A stretch of 64,000 nt of DNA from an uncultured Microbacterium sp. (GCF_937927635.1 NZ_CALBRW010000018.1:62001-126000), one strand, 5' to 3'. Positions 46,992 to 56,001 are shown, counted from the stretch's first letter. The notes: generated by a model from the letters alone, not told the origin. Program-made: numbers and translations.

Positions 46992-47693
46992 TCAGGCATT
47001 GTCCTGGACGAGGAAGATGTGGGATGCCAGTTCCACCGGCAGTTCCAGGTCGTCGTCGCGACCCTCCATGCTGATCAGGACGTACCCCTCGTTGTAGCGG
47101 TACTCCCCGCGCGCACCAGGGACGACGCCCGCATCGCGCAGCTGCTCGAGCAGTTCCGGATCCACCTGCGCGGGCTCGGCGAGACGGCGCACGGTGCCCT
47201 CGATGGGTCCGCCCGCGGCATCCAACTGCCTGACCAGGCCGATCACGCCCTCCTCGAAGGAGCGGGTCGGAACGTCGCCGAGCTGGTCCAGGCCCGGGAT
47301 CGGGTTGCCGTACGGCGACTCGGTGGGATGACCCAGCAGCTCGACGAGGCGGCGCTCCACCTGCTCGCTCATCACGTGCTCCCAGCGGCAGGCCTCCTCG
47401 TGCACGAACGCCCAGTCCAGCCCGATCACGTCGGAGAGCAGTCGCTCGGCCAGCCGGTGCTTGCGCATCACGTCGACGGCCTTGCGACGCCCGGCATCCG
47501 TCAGCTCCAGACGACGGTCCTCGGAGACGACGACCAGTCCGTCGCGCTCCATTCGTCCGACCGTCTGCGAGACGGTCGGACCGGAGTGCCCGAGTCGCTC
47601 CGAGATGCGCGCGCGCAGCGGAACGATGTGCTCCTCCTCCAGCTCGAGGATGGTGCGAAGGTACATCTCGGTGGTGTCGATCAGGTCGGTCAT
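46992..47693 (-). CDS. DtxR/IdeR-family metal-dependent regulator
   Basis: 233 residues with the three-domain DtxR form. The primary metal site residues fall at the same numbers as in DtxR: Met10, Cys102, Glu105, His106; the ancillary site His79, Glu83, His98 is also intact. The wHTH reads HSGPTVSQTVGRMERDGLVV, and an SH3-like C-terminal domain is present. It is therefore expected to sense Fe(II) and repress iron uptake; a Mn(II) role is less likely with Cys102. GGAGG precedes the ATG. An iron-box-like site overlaps its promoter. Confidence 0.92.
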   Translation of the reverse strand: MTDLIDTTEMYLRTILELEEEHIVPLRARISERLGHSGPTVSQTVGRMERDGLVVVSEDRRLELTDAGRRKAVDVMRKHRLAERLLSDVIGLDWAFVHEEACRWEHVMSEQVERRLVELLGHPTESPYGNPIPGLDQLGDVPTRSFEEGVIGLVRQLDAAGGPIEGTVRRLAEPAQVDPELLEQLRDAGVVPGARGEYRYNEGYVLISMEGRDDDLELPVELASHIFLVQDNA

Positions 47694-47711
47694 GCGGGCC
47701 CTCCGATGGTC

Positions 47712-47730
47712 TTAGGCAAGCCTACCTTTC
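47712..47730 (-). promoter_or_regulatory. Iron-box-like site upstream of the DtxR-family gene
   Basis: TTAGGCAAGCCTACCTTTC matches 12 of 19 positions of the DtxR consensus TTAGGTTAGGCTAACCTAA. On the gene strand a possible -10 (TAGGCT) lies inside it, so autoregulation is plausible. Confidence 0.55.
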
Positions 47731-47794
47731 CGCCGCCCGGTCATCGCCCGTCACGCGGGCGGGAGCGCCGCCCACGGCGACCTAGAATCAACCC

Positions 47795-48898
47795 ATGGCG
47801 ATCGAGATCCCCCGTGAACTCCTACCCGTCGACGGACGCTTCGGCTGCGGCCCGTCCAGAGTGCGCCCCGCGCAGATCGAGGCGCTGGCCGCGGTCGGCG
47901 CGAGTCTGCTGGGCACGTCGCACCGCAAGACCCCGGTGAAGAACCTGGTGGCCAGCGTTCGCGATCGCCTGTCCACCCTGTTCAGCCTGCCGGAGGGATA
48001 CGAGATCATCCTCGGCAACGGCGGCTCGACGGCGTTCTGGGATGCCGCCGCCTTCGGCCTCATCGAGCACCGTGCGCAGAACCTCGTCTTCGGCGAGTTC
48101 GGCGGCAAGTTCGCCAAGGCCGCCGCAGCTCCGTGGCTGGAGGCGCCGGACGTGCGCACCGCCGAGCCCGGCACGGTCGCCTTCGCCGAAGCCGTCGAGG
48201 GCGTGGACGTGTACGCCTGGCCGCACAACGAGACCTCCACGGGCGCTGCGGCTCCCGTCACGCGCGTCGCGGCCGACGGCGCACTGACCGTCGTCGACGC
48301 GACCAGCGCCGCTGGCGGCATCGACGTCGACATCAGCCAGGTGGACGTCTACTACTTCGCCCCGCAGAAGAACCTCGGCTCGGACGGCGGCCTGTGGCTC
48401 GCGGCGGTCTCCCCCGCTGCCATCGAGCGCATCGAGCGCATCGCGGCATCCGGTCGGTACATCCCCGAGTTCCTCAGTCTTCACAACGCCCTGACCAACT
48501 CACGCCTGAGCCAGACCCTGAACACCCCGGCACTGACAACCCTGCACCTGATGGACAGCCAGTTGGACTGGATCCTGGCGAACGGCGGGCTGAAGTGGGC
48601 TGCCGCCCGCACGGCCGAGTCGTCCGGTCTGCTCTACGACTGGGCGGAGAGCACCTCCGTCACGACCCCGTTCGTCGAAGCCGCGTACCGCTCCCCCGTG
48701 GTCGCGACCATCGACTTCGACGGAGTGGACGCCGCGGAGATCGCCAAGGCCCTGCGTGCCAACGGCATCGTCGACACCGAGCCGTACCGCAAGCTCGGCC
48801 GCAACCAGCTGCGCATCGCGACATTCGTCTCCATCGAGCCCGACGACGTGCGCCAGCTGATCCGCTCGATCGACTACGTGCTGGGCCACCTGGCCTGA
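47795..48898 (+). CDS. serC: Phosphoserine aminotransferase
   Basis: 367 residues, actinobacterial SerC type. A PLP aminotransferase that makes 3-phosphoserine from 3-phosphohydroxypyruvate and glutamate (serine synthesis). FGCGPSRVRPAQ, LGTSHRKTPVKNLV, ILGNGGSTAFWDAAAFGL, VDATSAAGGIDVDI and the PLP-lysine YYFAPQKNLGSDGG are present. TAGAAT ends 6 nt before the ATG, so the mRNA is probably leaderless. It converges on the DUF3027 gene. Confidence 0.95.
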   Translation: MAIEIPRELLPVDGRFGCGPSRVRPAQIEALAAVGASLLGTSHRKTPVKNLVASVRDRLSTLFSLPEGYEIILGNGGSTAFWDAAAFGLIEHRAQNLVFGEFGGKFAKAAAAPWLEAPDVRTAEPGTVAFAEAVEGVDVYAWPHNETSTGAAAPVTRVAADGALTVVDATSAAGGIDVDISQVDVYYFAPQKNLGSDGGLWLAAVSPAAIERIERIAASGRYIPEFLSLHNALTNSRLSQTLNTPALTTLHLMDSQLDWILANGGLKWAAARTAESSGLLYDWAESTSVTTPFVEAAYRSPVVATIDFDGVDAAEIAKALRANGIVDTEPYRKLGRNQLRIATFVSIEPDDVRQLIRSIDYVLGHLA

Positions 48899-48916
48899 CT
48901 CGAGTCCCAGCGGAGT

Positions 48917-48998
48917 TCGAGACCCCTCAGCAGCGTCGAAACCCCTCCTGGCCCGCGTGGGTCAGGAGGGGTTTCGGCGGTCAGGAGGGGTTTCGGCG
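48917..48998. terminator. Terminator region with duplicated stem arms
   Basis: GTCAGGAGGGGTTTCGGCG occurs twice in perfect tandem (48961-48979, 48980-48998). It pairs with GTCGAAACCCCTCCTG (48935-48950), and a weaker left copy TTCGAGACCCCTCAG lies before that (48917-48931). Alternative or nested hairpins can form between the convergent serC and DUF3027 genes. Confidence 0.75.
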
Positions 48999-49005
48999 GA
49001 AGAGG

Positions 49006-49620
49006 TCACTCCTCTTCGGCTGCGTCCTCCGGAGCGGCTTCGTCGTCGGCGTTGTCTGCGTTGTCGTCGTCTTCAGCGTTGTCGTCGTCGTCGGATGCCG
49101 CGGACTCGTCCAGCTCGTCGATGTCGACGCCGTCCAGGTCACCGGCGTGCAGCCGTGCGGTCACGTCGTGCTCGTCGACGTCCTCATCGTCGGAGTCGTC
49201 ATCCTCGTCAGAGCCGTCGAGATCGACATCCGCGTCGTCGGAATCGACGTTCGCGTCCGCATCACCCGACTCCGTGCCCTCGGCGGCGGCCGCGGCGGCG
49301 AGCTCGGCCTGGTGCGCGCGGTACTCGGCGAGACGCTCGGTCCACGGCACCCAGTCGGGTGCGAGCAGGGCGCTGTCACCGGGCATGAGCTCGGTCTCGA
49401 GCACCGTCGGCTCGGCGTCGTCCAGCTGCGCGACGGAGACCGTCCAGTACCAGCCCGGGTATCCGGGAAGCCGGTTCTCGAACCGCAGCGACAGCGCGCC
49501 GGACGGCTCCACCGTGTAGCCGGCGGCGGGTCCGATCGTGGAGGCGGGGGTGATCTCGTGCAGGGCGGCCAGCGCGATCTCGCGCGTGGCGGCAGCCAGC
49601 TCGTCAGGCGTCGAGATCAT
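49006..49620 (-). CDS. DUF3027 protein with long acidic tail
   Basis: 204 residues from ATG 49620. The first 110 residues form the DUF3027 domain (YTVEPSGALSLRFENRLPGY, WYWTVSVAQLDDAEPTVLE, LLAPDWVPWTERL). From about residue 125 the chain is almost wholly Asp, Glu and Ala, with little order expected. DUF3027 genes are found beside cold-shock genes and serC in many actinobacteria; function unknown. Its ATG lies within the end of the cold-shock gene (17-bp overlap), so the two are coupled. Confidence 0.85.
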   Translation of the reverse strand: MISTPDELAAATREIALAALHEITPASTIGPAAGYTVEPSGALSLRFENRLPGYPGWYWTVSVAQLDDAEPTVLETELMPGDSALLAPDWVPWTERLAEYRAHQAELAAAAAAEGTESGDADANVDSDDADVDLDGSDEDDDSDDEDVDEHDVTARLHAGDLDGVDIDELDESAASDDDDNAEDDDNADNADDEAAPEDAAEEE

Positions 49621-49972
49621 CAGCGACCTTGCGCAGCACCGCGGGGAGAGTGCGGCTGGTGGGGCGGCCCTTGCGCAGCGCGGAGCTGGCGTCATCGAGC
49701 ATCTTCATGAGGTCCTCGATGATCACCGCCATCTCGTCCGCGTTGGCGCGCGGCGCCTTGGCGCGTGCCGGGGGCGCGTCCAGCACGCGCACCGACAGCG
49801 CCTGCGGGCCGCGGCGACCGTCGGCGAGGCCGAACTCCACGCGGGTGTTCTTCTTCACGGAGACACCTGTGGGAAGGGCAGAGGCGTGCAGGAAGACGTC
49901 CTGGCCGTCATCGGAAGCGATGAAGCCGAACCCCTTCTCGTCGTCGTAGAACCTGACCTTGCCGGTGGGCAT
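49604..49972 (-). CDS. Cold-shock-domain protein with C-terminal extension
   Basis: 122 residues. The cold-shock domain (1-65) has both RNA-binding motifs, KGFGFI and VFLHAS, and binds single-stranded RNA/DNA. It carries a 55-residue C-terminal helical extension (EMAVIIEDLMKMLDDASSAL) absent from classic CspA (about 70 residues). Comparable longer Csp proteins are known in mycobacteria (CspB-like). GAGG lies 7 nt before the ATG. First gene of a two-gene unit with DUF3027. Confidence 0.9.
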   Translation of the reverse strand: MPTGKVRFYDDEKGFGFIASDDGQDVFLHASALPTGVSVKKNTRVEFGLADGRRGPQALSVRVLDAPPARAKAPRANADEMAVIIEDLMKMLDDASSALRKGRPTSRTLPAVLRKVADDLDA

Positions 49973-50088
49973 GGGAGAACCTCGCTGAGTCTGTGTGATG
50001 GAACGTCGCGCGGCGACGCGACACCTCCAGCCTACCCGCCGGGCGCCCGACGACGCCGCGTGCGCGCCCAGGAGATACGCTGAAGGGG

Positions 50089-50364
50089 ATGAGCAAGCAA
50101 GACGACGCCGCGGAGGCGCCCACGAGTCTGATCGACCGCATCCTGGCCTACACGGCGCTCGTGCTGGCAGCCGCGTCGATCATCTGCTTCTTCGCCATCA
50201 TCATCGGCACCGCGACGGGCATGAAGCAGTCCTCGTTCGGCACCGGGGTGTGGCCCTTCGTGGCGGCACTGCCGCTGTACGGGCTCCCGCTCGCCTTCGT
50301 GATGATCATCGCGCTGCTGATCATCACCTTCGTCCGCAGGGGACGCGCGAGCAAGCGATCCTGA
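50089..50364 (+). CDS. Small two-helix membrane protein
   Basis: 91 residues. Two strongly hydrophobic helices (AYTALVLAAASIICFFAIII and FVMIIALLIITFVRRGR) joined by a short loop, with a basic C terminus facing the cytoplasm. Similar proteins sit at this place in related genomes and are sometimes mislabelled as transporter ATPases; there is no ATPase motif. Its stop is 12 bp before the helicase-associated gene, so they are likely cotranscribed. Function unknown. Confidence 0.75.
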   Translation: MSKQDDAAEAPTSLIDRILAYTALVLAAASIICFFAIIIGTATGMKQSSFGTGVWPFVAALPLYGLPLAFVMIIALLIITFVRRGRASKRS

Positions 50365-50376
50365 GCGGCCCTGAAC

Positions 50377-52068
50377 ATGAGCACCCACGCGCGCCCTCTG
50401 GCCGATCGGCTGGCAGCGGCGAGCGATGAGCAGTTCGGCGAACTGCTGCGCATCCGCGACGTGCATGCGGATGCCGACTGGGACGACTTCTTCGACGCTG
50501 CCGAGGCGCTGCTGGAACCGGCCTCCATCGAGCGCGGCCTGGCCGCACTCACCCGTGCCGACGCGCAGCGGCTGGCCGATGCCGTACGACCGGATGCCGA
50601 GATCGATGCATCCACGGCCGACCTGCTCGCCTCCCTCGGATTCCTGGATGCCCAGGGGCGCGTGCCCGCACCGGTGATCGCCGCCGTCGCCGCCCACTCC
50701 CCTGTCGCCGACGCGGAGCGAGCCGCCGAGACTCCGGCGTCCGATTCCGCCGCGGCGGGCGCGGCAGAGCGCGCCTGGGCGACGGTCGGCGCACTGGCCG
50801 ATCTGCTGCTGGCGGCCCGGACCGCGCCCTTGGCGCTGGTCGCCACCGGCGCACTGAGCGTGACAGAGAAGCGCAGGCTGATGCTCGACGACGATGCCGA
50901 CAGTCTGCGCGAGATCGCGGAGCTGTCCGGTCTCGCCCGCCCCGTCGATCGGGAATGGCGCCTGACGCCCACGGCGGAGGACTGGCTGGCCGCTTCGTTC
51001 GCCGAGCGGTGGGCGCAGTTGGCCACGGCTTTCCGCGAATCGATGCCGGCCGGCATCCGCTCCGGCTCCGGCTGGGACCCGATCGGGAGCTGGCCCGAGG
51101 CGCACCCCTGGGATTCCGCCTGGGCGGCGCATGCGGATCGCCTGACGCACCTCGCGGTGCTGCTGGGACTGCGCACGATCGACCGCACCGAGCCCGCCTG
51201 GGCGCAGGCGCTGCGCACCGGAGGCGAGGCCGACACCTCCGCCCTGCAGGCGCTGCTGCCGACCGAGGTGGATCGGCTGTTCCTGCAGAACGACCTCTCC
51301 GCGATCGCCCCGGGTCCACTGCAGCCCGCGCTGGACAACCGCCTGCGCGGCATGACCGAGCATTCCTCGGCCGCGCAGGTGTCGTCGTACCGCTTCACCG
51401 CGGACTCCGTCGCCCGCGCTCTCGTGGACGGAGAGACCGAGCAGGGCATCCTGACCTTCCTGCACGAGCTCTCGCTGTCCGGGGTGCCGCAGCCGCTGGA
51501 GTACCTCATCGCGCAGACAGCCGCACGCCACGGCCTCGTGCGTGTGGGTCCGGATTCGACCGGCGGCACGCAGGTGCGCAGCGCCGACGAGCATCTGCTG
51601 GAGGCCATCGCCGTCGACCGCAACCTGCGTCCGCTGGGGCTGGTGCCCGACGGCGACCGTCTGCACTCCCGCGTGAGCGCGGAGACCGTCGCCTGGGCGC
51701 TGTCGGATGCCCGCTACCCGGCAACCCTCGTCGACCGCGACGACGTGGCCATCGCCGTGCAGCGGCGCCGCCTCGCACCACCCGCGGCCGCGCCCGGAGT
51801 CGAGTACGCGAGCCTGATCGCGCGGCTGCGCTCGCACCGCGGACCGGACGCGGATGCCGCCTGGCTGGGCCGCGAGCTGGAGGCCGCCGTCCGGGCCCGC
51901 GCGCTCGTGCAGGTGCAGGTGGCCATGCCCGACGGCACCAGCCGCCAGCTGACTCTGGAGGCGTCGGGCATCGGCGGCGGTCGGCTTCGCGGCCGGGACC
52001 GCGCGGCCGATGTGGAGCGCACGCTGCCGGTGCGCAGCATCCGCTCGGTGCAGGTGCTCGAGGCCTGA
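50377..52068 (+). CDS. Helicase-associated domain protein (XPB partner)
   Basis: 563 residues. It belongs to the actinobacterial helicase-associated family found next to XPB genes (Rv0862c in Mycobacterium tuberculosis is comparable, from memory). It lacks Walker motifs. Conserved parts are ALTRADAQRLADAV, VDRLFLQNDLSAIAPGPL and EYLIAQTAARHGLVRVG, ending in a WYL-like beta segment (VQVAMPDGTSRQLTL, GRDRAADVERTLPVRSI). Probably a repair or regulatory partner of the following helicase. Confidence 0.85.
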   Translation: MSTHARPLADRLAAASDEQFGELLRIRDVHADADWDDFFDAAEALLEPASIERGLAALTRADAQRLADAVRPDAEIDASTADLLASLGFLDAQGRVPAPVIAAVAAHSPVADAERAAETPASDSAAAGAAERAWATVGALADLLLAARTAPLALVATGALSVTEKRRLMLDDDADSLREIAELSGLARPVDREWRLTPTAEDWLAASFAERWAQLATAFRESMPAGIRSGSGWDPIGSWPEAHPWDSAWAAHADRLTHLAVLLGLRTIDRTEPAWAQALRTGGEADTSALQALLPTEVDRLFLQNDLSAIAPGPLQPALDNRLRGMTEHSSAAQVSSYRFTADSVARALVDGETEQGILTFLHELSLSGVPQPLEYLIAQTAARHGLVRVGPDSTGGTQVRSADEHLLEAIAVDRNLRPLGLVPDGDRLHSRVSAETVAWALSDARYPATLVDRDDVAIAVQRRRLAPPAAAPGVEYASLIARLRSHRGPDADAAWLGRELEAAVRARALVQVQVAMPDGTSRQLTLEASGIGGGRLRGRDRAADVERTLPVRSIRSVQVLEA

Positions 52069-52098
52069 TGCACCGCGGCCTCGGTAGACTGGTCTGCT

Positions 52099-53739
52099 AT
52101 GTCTGATGGCCCACTGATCGTCCAGAGCGACCGCACCGTGCTGCTGGAGGTCGCGCACTCCGACGCGGACGCCGCCCGCCACGAGCTGGCGATCTTCGCC
52201 GAGCTGGAGCGCGCCCCCGAGCACATGCACACCTACCGCATCACGCGGCTGGGCCTGTGGAACGCCCGTGCGGCCGGCCACACCGCCGACGACATGCTGG
52301 CGACGCTCGAGCGGTGGTCGCGCTTCCCCGTCCCGCCGTCCGTGGCGCTGGACCTGCGCGAGACCGTGGACCGCTACGGACGCCTGATCATCGAGCGCGA
52401 CGACGAGGGCGCGCTGATCCTGCACTCCACGGATCCCGCCGTGCTCACCCAGGTCGCCGCGAACAGGCGCATCCAGCCGCTGCTGATCGACCACCCCACC
52501 CCCGAGACGTACGTCGTGGACGCGTGGGCGCGCGGTCAGATCAAGCAGGAGCTGCTGAAGATCGGCTGGCCGGCCGAGGACCTCGCCGGCTACACGCCGG
52601 GCACGCCGCACGAGATCGAGCTGGATGAGGACGGCTGGGCGATGCGGCCGTACCAGCACGAGGCCGTGGACGCCTTCGCGAAGGAGGGCTCCGGCGTGGT
52701 GGTGCTGCCCTGCGGCGCAGGGAAGACCATCGTCGGCGCGGGCGCGATGGCCGCGACCGGCACCACCACGCTGATCCTCGTGACCAACACGGTCTCGGCC
52801 CGGCAGTGGCGCGACGAGCTGCTCAAGCGCACCTCGCTCACGCCCGAGGAGATCGGCGAGTACTCCGGGCAGGCCAAGGAGATCAAGCCGGTCACCATCG
52901 CCACGTACCAGATCCTCACCGCCAAGCGGAAGGGCCAGTACGCGCACCTGGCGCTGCTGGATGCCCTGGACTGGGGCCTGATCGTCTACGACGAGGTGCA
53001 CCTGCTGCCGGCGCCCGTGTTCAAGCTCACCGCCGACCTGCAGGCCCGCCGCAGGATCGGCCTGACCGCCACGCTCGTGCGCGAGGACGGTCGCGAGGGT
53101 GACGTGTTCAGCCTGATCGGGCCGAAGCGGTTCGACGCACCGTGGAAGCAGATCGAGGCGCAGGGCTTCATCTCCCCGGCCGCCTGCTACGAGGTGCGCG
53201 TGGACCTGCCGCCCAGCACCCGGCTGGAGTACGCCGCAGCCACCGACGACGAGCGGTACCGGCTCGCAGCATCCGCTCCGGAGAAGATCACCGCGGTGCG
53301 CGAGTTGATCGCCAAGCATCCCGGCGAGCGCATCCTCGTGATCGGCCAGTATCTCGACCAGCTCGACGAGCTGTCCGAGGCGCTGAACGCCCCGCAGATC
53401 ACCGGCGCCACGCCCGTGGACGAGCGCGAGCAGCTGTATCGGCAGTTCCGCGAGGGCGAGATCTCGCTGCTGGTGGTCTCGAAGGTCGCGAACTTCTCGG
53501 TGGATCTGCCGGAGGCATCCGTCGCCATCCAGGTGTCGGGATCGTTCGGCTCCCGGCAGGAGGAGGCCCAGCGGCTGGGCCGCCTGCTGCGGCCCAAGCA
53601 GTCCGGGCACACCGCCAGCTTCTACACGCTGATCGCCCGGGACACGGTCGATCAGGACTACGCGCAGAACCGGCAGCGGTTCCTCGCCGAGCAGGGCTAC
53701 AGCTACACCATCATGGATGCTGTGAGCCTGGCCGCCTGA
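52099..53739 (+). CDS. XPB/Ssl2-type DNA repair helicase
   Basis: 546 residues. An SF2 3'-5' DNA helicase of the XPB family. N-terminal damage-recognition-like domain (GPLIVQSDRTVLLEVAH, YRITRLGLWNARAAG), then motif I LPCGAGKT, motif II YDEVHLL, motif III GLTATLVRED, the RED motif region, and motif VI QRLGRLLRPK. All catalytic residues are intact. TAGACT ends 8 nt before the ATG, so it can also be transcribed separately from the upstream partner gene, which ends 30 bp before. Confidence 0.95.
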   Translation: MSDGPLIVQSDRTVLLEVAHSDADAARHELAIFAELERAPEHMHTYRITRLGLWNARAAGHTADDMLATLERWSRFPVPPSVALDLRETVDRYGRLIIERDDEGALILHSTDPAVLTQVAANRRIQPLLIDHPTPETYVVDAWARGQIKQELLKIGWPAEDLAGYTPGTPHEIELDEDGWAMRPYQHEAVDAFAKEGSGVVVLPCGAGKTIVGAGAMAATGTTTLILVTNTVSARQWRDELLKRTSLTPEEIGEYSGQAKEIKPVTIATYQILTAKRKGQYAHLALLDALDWGLIVYDEVHLLPAPVFKLTADLQARRRIGLTATLVREDGREGDVFSLIGPKRFDAPWKQIEAQGFISPAACYEVRVDLPPSTRLEYAAATDDERYRLAASAPEKITAVRELIAKHPGERILVIGQYLDQLDELSEALNAPQITGATPVDEREQLYRQFREGEISLLVVSKVANFSVDLPEASVAIQVSGSFGSRQEEAQRLGRLLRPKQSGHTASFYTLIARDTVDQDYAQNRQRFLAEQGYSYTIMDAVSLAA

Positions 53740-53740
53740 G

Positions 53741-53884
53741 TCAGCTCGCGGCCCCCGCCGGCTCCTCGCCGGGCTTCAGCCCGCACCGCCAGCAGGGCGC
53801 GGAGAGGTCGTCGAGCAGGGCGCCGCACTCGGGGCACACCTGCGACAGCCAGCACGCGCTGTCGCCGCCCTCGTACTCGTCCAT
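53741..53884 (-). CDS. Small zinc-ribbon protein (47 aa)
   Basis: 47 residues with two CxxC knuckles (CPECGALL and CWRCGL) that can hold one zinc, plus one extra Cys near the N terminus. TAGCAT lies 7 nt before the ATG, consistent with a leaderless mRNA. It is wedged between the convergent XPB helicase stop (1 bp away) and the CPBP gene upstream. Function unknown. Confidence 0.7.
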   Translation of the reverse strand: MDEYEGGDSACWLSQVCPECGALLDDLSAPCWRCGLKPGEEPAGAAS

Positions 53885-53894
53885 GCTCCGGATG

Positions 53895-54947
53895 CTACCC
53901 CTGCGGCAGCGGCACGGGGGCCGGCCGCAGCACGGTGCGAGTGCGCACCAGTCCGGTGCGCCGCTGCATCCACTCGATGATCCCGGCGTACACGACCATG
54001 GTGATCGCCGTCGTGACCACATCGATGGGCAGGCCCGTCGTGGCGTTCGCATCGGCCAGCCCGAACGCGCCGAGCAGGAAGGCCGAGACGTTGTTGACCG
54101 CGTGCAGCACGATGGCGGACTCCAGCCCGCCGGTGCGCCATACCAGCCAGGCCGCGGCCACGGCGAACACGGCCACGCTCAGCAGTCCCCATACGTCGTA
54201 CAGATGCCCGAACACGAACAGCGGGATGGGAAGCAGGATCGGGAACAGCGGATGCTTCAGCCACGTGCCGATGGCCTGCATGAGGAACCCGCGGAAGACG
54301 TACTCCTCGGCGGCCGACTGCAGCGGCACCAGCAGCACGATCAGCAGCACCATCAGCCCCAGCCCTGGCTGGGAGGCGTCGGCCTCAATGCTCTCCCCGG
54401 TGGCGGCGGCCAGCGCCAGCGTGATCGCGGTCTGCACCGCGTACACGGCCAGCGCCACCAGCAGGCTGCGCCCGAGCCAGCCCCAGCGGATCCGCCCTGC
54501 CACCGAGAGCAGCAGGCCGACGCCCCGGCCGCCCAGCATCCTGGACGCCGCCAGGAGTGCCGGGATCATCAGGATCAGCGGCACGATCAGCACCAGGAAT
54601 CCGGTGGGATCCGCCACCTCGAACGGCGGCACCTGCCCCCGCTCGAGCATCTCGAAAGCCGGGCTGAGGCCCGGATTCATCACCACGACGACCACCAGCG
54701 GAACCATGATCATGACGATCATCGCGAGGTACAGCGCGGCCGCGACGGCGGCGATGGCCAGTGGGCGCCACCACCGGGTCGGGCGAGAGCGTGCACGGTC
54801 CAGACGGTGGAAGGCCAGCTCCTCCGGCACGGGAGCCAGCAGCGTCACCTCCGGCACGAGCGGTGCGCCTGACGGCGCCGGAGGCGCGGGCGGCGGATAC
54901 GCAGCAGGGATGCTGCGTGGGGCAGCAGGGTGGGTCTCGGAGGGCAC
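53895..54947 (-). CDS. CPBP-family (CAAX/Abi) intramembrane metalloprotease
   Basis: About 350 residues. The N-terminal 45 residues are proline-rich and cytoplasmic; then seven or eight helices. The CPBP motifs are complete: SAAEEYVFRGFL (EExxxR), the FVFGHLYD His box and LESAIVLHAVNN. Such enzymes process prenylated or bacteriocin-type substrates, or are accessory membrane proteases; the substrate is unknown. The GTG at 54947 is chosen for its GGGGAGG at 8 nt; GTG 54977 is the alternative. Confidence 0.88.
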   Translation of the reverse strand: MPSETHPAAPRSIPAAYPPPAPPAPSGAPLVPEVTLLAPVPEELAFHRLDRARSRPTRWWRPLAIAAVAAALYLAMIVMIMVPLVVVVVMNPGLSPAFEMLERGQVPPFEVADPTGFLVLIVPLILMIPALLAASRMLGGRGVGLLLSVAGRIRWGWLGRSLLVALAVYAVQTAITLALAAATGESIEADASQPGLGLMVLLIVLLVPLQSAAEEYVFRGFLMQAIGTWLKHPLFPILLPIPLFVFGHLYDVWGLLSVAVFAVAAAWLVWRTGGLESAIVLHAVNNVSAFLLGAFGLADANATTGLPIDVVTTAITMVVYAGIIEWMQRRTGLVRTRTVLRPAPVPLPQG

Positions 54948-55029
54948 CCTCCGATCCTCCCCGATCAGAGGGTTCACCGCATCCCGGTGACATGCGCGCG
55001 CCGCATCCCTCGTCCGGCCCGCGCCGCGT

Positions 55030-55938
55030 TCACACCTCGTCGGAGGCGGCCTCAGCGGTGCTGCCGACCGTCGCGAACCACTCCAGGGTGTGCCGGGCGA
55101 CCTCATCGGGCGCGTCGTCGGTGAGGAAGTGCGAGGCGCCGTCCACGAACGCCAGCGAGAATCGGTCCGCCCGGCGCTCCTGGTCACGGCAGATGTGGCG
55201 GACCAGCTCCTCGGGGAACGGTCCGTCCTGCCGGCCGAACAGGGCCAGGGTGGGCGGACGCAGTCGCATCCGCCGGTACTCGCCGGCGGCGAGCGCCATC
55301 ACCTCCGGGACGATCAGGCCGCGATACATCGCCGCGACGGCGCGACTCACCTCAGGACGCCTCTGCACCCGCAGATAGCCGTCGAGGTCCTCCTCGCCCA
55401 ACGGCCGTGCCAGGTACTTCTCGGAGAAGAGATGCCGCAGGGAGCCGCCCTCCCTGTGCATCAGCATCCGTGGCATGTGGGAGAAGGCCGGCAGCAGCCG
55501 CGGCGTGAAGATCATGAATGCCGGCGGCACGGAGCACTGGACGGCGGCGCGGACCCGCTCCGGATGCCGGTACGAGAGCTGGTGGGCGATGACAGCACCG
55601 AAGTCATGGCTGAGAAGGCTCGTGCGGCCGATCCCGAGGACGTCGAGCAGCGCCACGATGTCGTCGACGACCGAATGGCGCCGGAAGCGCGGGTCCTCGG
55701 CCGCCGTCCAGCCCGCACCTCGCAGGTCCGGGCAGATCACGCGATACCCGGCGGAGGCGATCCGGGGAGCGATGGCACGCCACTGCCACCAGTGCTCTGG
55801 GAACCCGTGCAGCATGAGCACCGGCTCTCCCTCCCCGATCACGGCGACGTGCGTGCGCAACCCGGGCGTCTGCACGATGTGATGCTCGAAGCCCGCGGCC
55901 TCCGGCAGCGGCGGATCCCACTCCCTGTGCTCTTCCAT
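55030..55938 (-). CDS. Alpha/beta hydrolase, epoxide-hydrolase-like
   Basis: 302 residues. The HGFPEHWWQWR oxyanion motif (HGxPExxxxWR) and the nucleophile elbow LSHDFGAVIAH, in which Asp replaces Ser, are those of epoxide hydrolases and haloalkane dehalogenases. The C-terminal GASHFL gives the catalytic His. TAGCGT lies 6 nt before ATG 55938. It is divergent from a TetR gene; the dyad at 55945-55990 covers both -10 boxes, so the TetR protein most likely represses this gene. Its substrate, perhaps an epoxide, would be the inducer. Confidence 0.88.
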   Translation of the reverse strand: MEEHREWDPPLPEAAGFEHHIVQTPGLRTHVAVIGEGEPVLMLHGFPEHWWQWRAIAPRIASAGYRVICPDLRGAGWTAAEDPRFRRHSVVDDIVALLDVLGIGRTSLLSHDFGAVIAHQLSYRHPERVRAAVQCSVPPAFMIFTPRLLPAFSHMPRMLMHREGGSLRHLFSEKYLARPLGEEDLDGYLRVQRRPEVSRAVAAMYRGLIVPEVMALAAGEYRRMRLRPPTLALFGRQDGPFPEELVRHICRDQERRADRFSLAFVDGASHFLTDDAPDEVARHTLEWFATVGSTAEAASDEV

Positions 55939-55944
55939 GCGCAC

Positions 55945-55990
55945 ACGCTACTACGTTCATAGTGTTTTGTCACTAGAGAAGTAGTTGCGT
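55945..55990. promoter_or_regulatory. 46-bp dyad covering two divergent promoters
   Basis: Symmetric about 55967.5: outer arms ACGCTACTAC/GTAGTTGCGT (9 of 10 pairs) and inner arms TAGTG/CACTA. The -10 of the hydrolase gene (55945-55950) and the first base of the TetR gene -10 (TAGTCT, 55990-55995) are both at its ends. Confidence 0.7.
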
Positions 55991-56001
55991 AGTCTCGAGC
56001 T

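Noticed and set aside
50032..53610. Long minus-strand open frame opposite the helicase-associated and XPB genes
   Set aside because: Antisense shadow; both plus-strand genes have clear family motifs.
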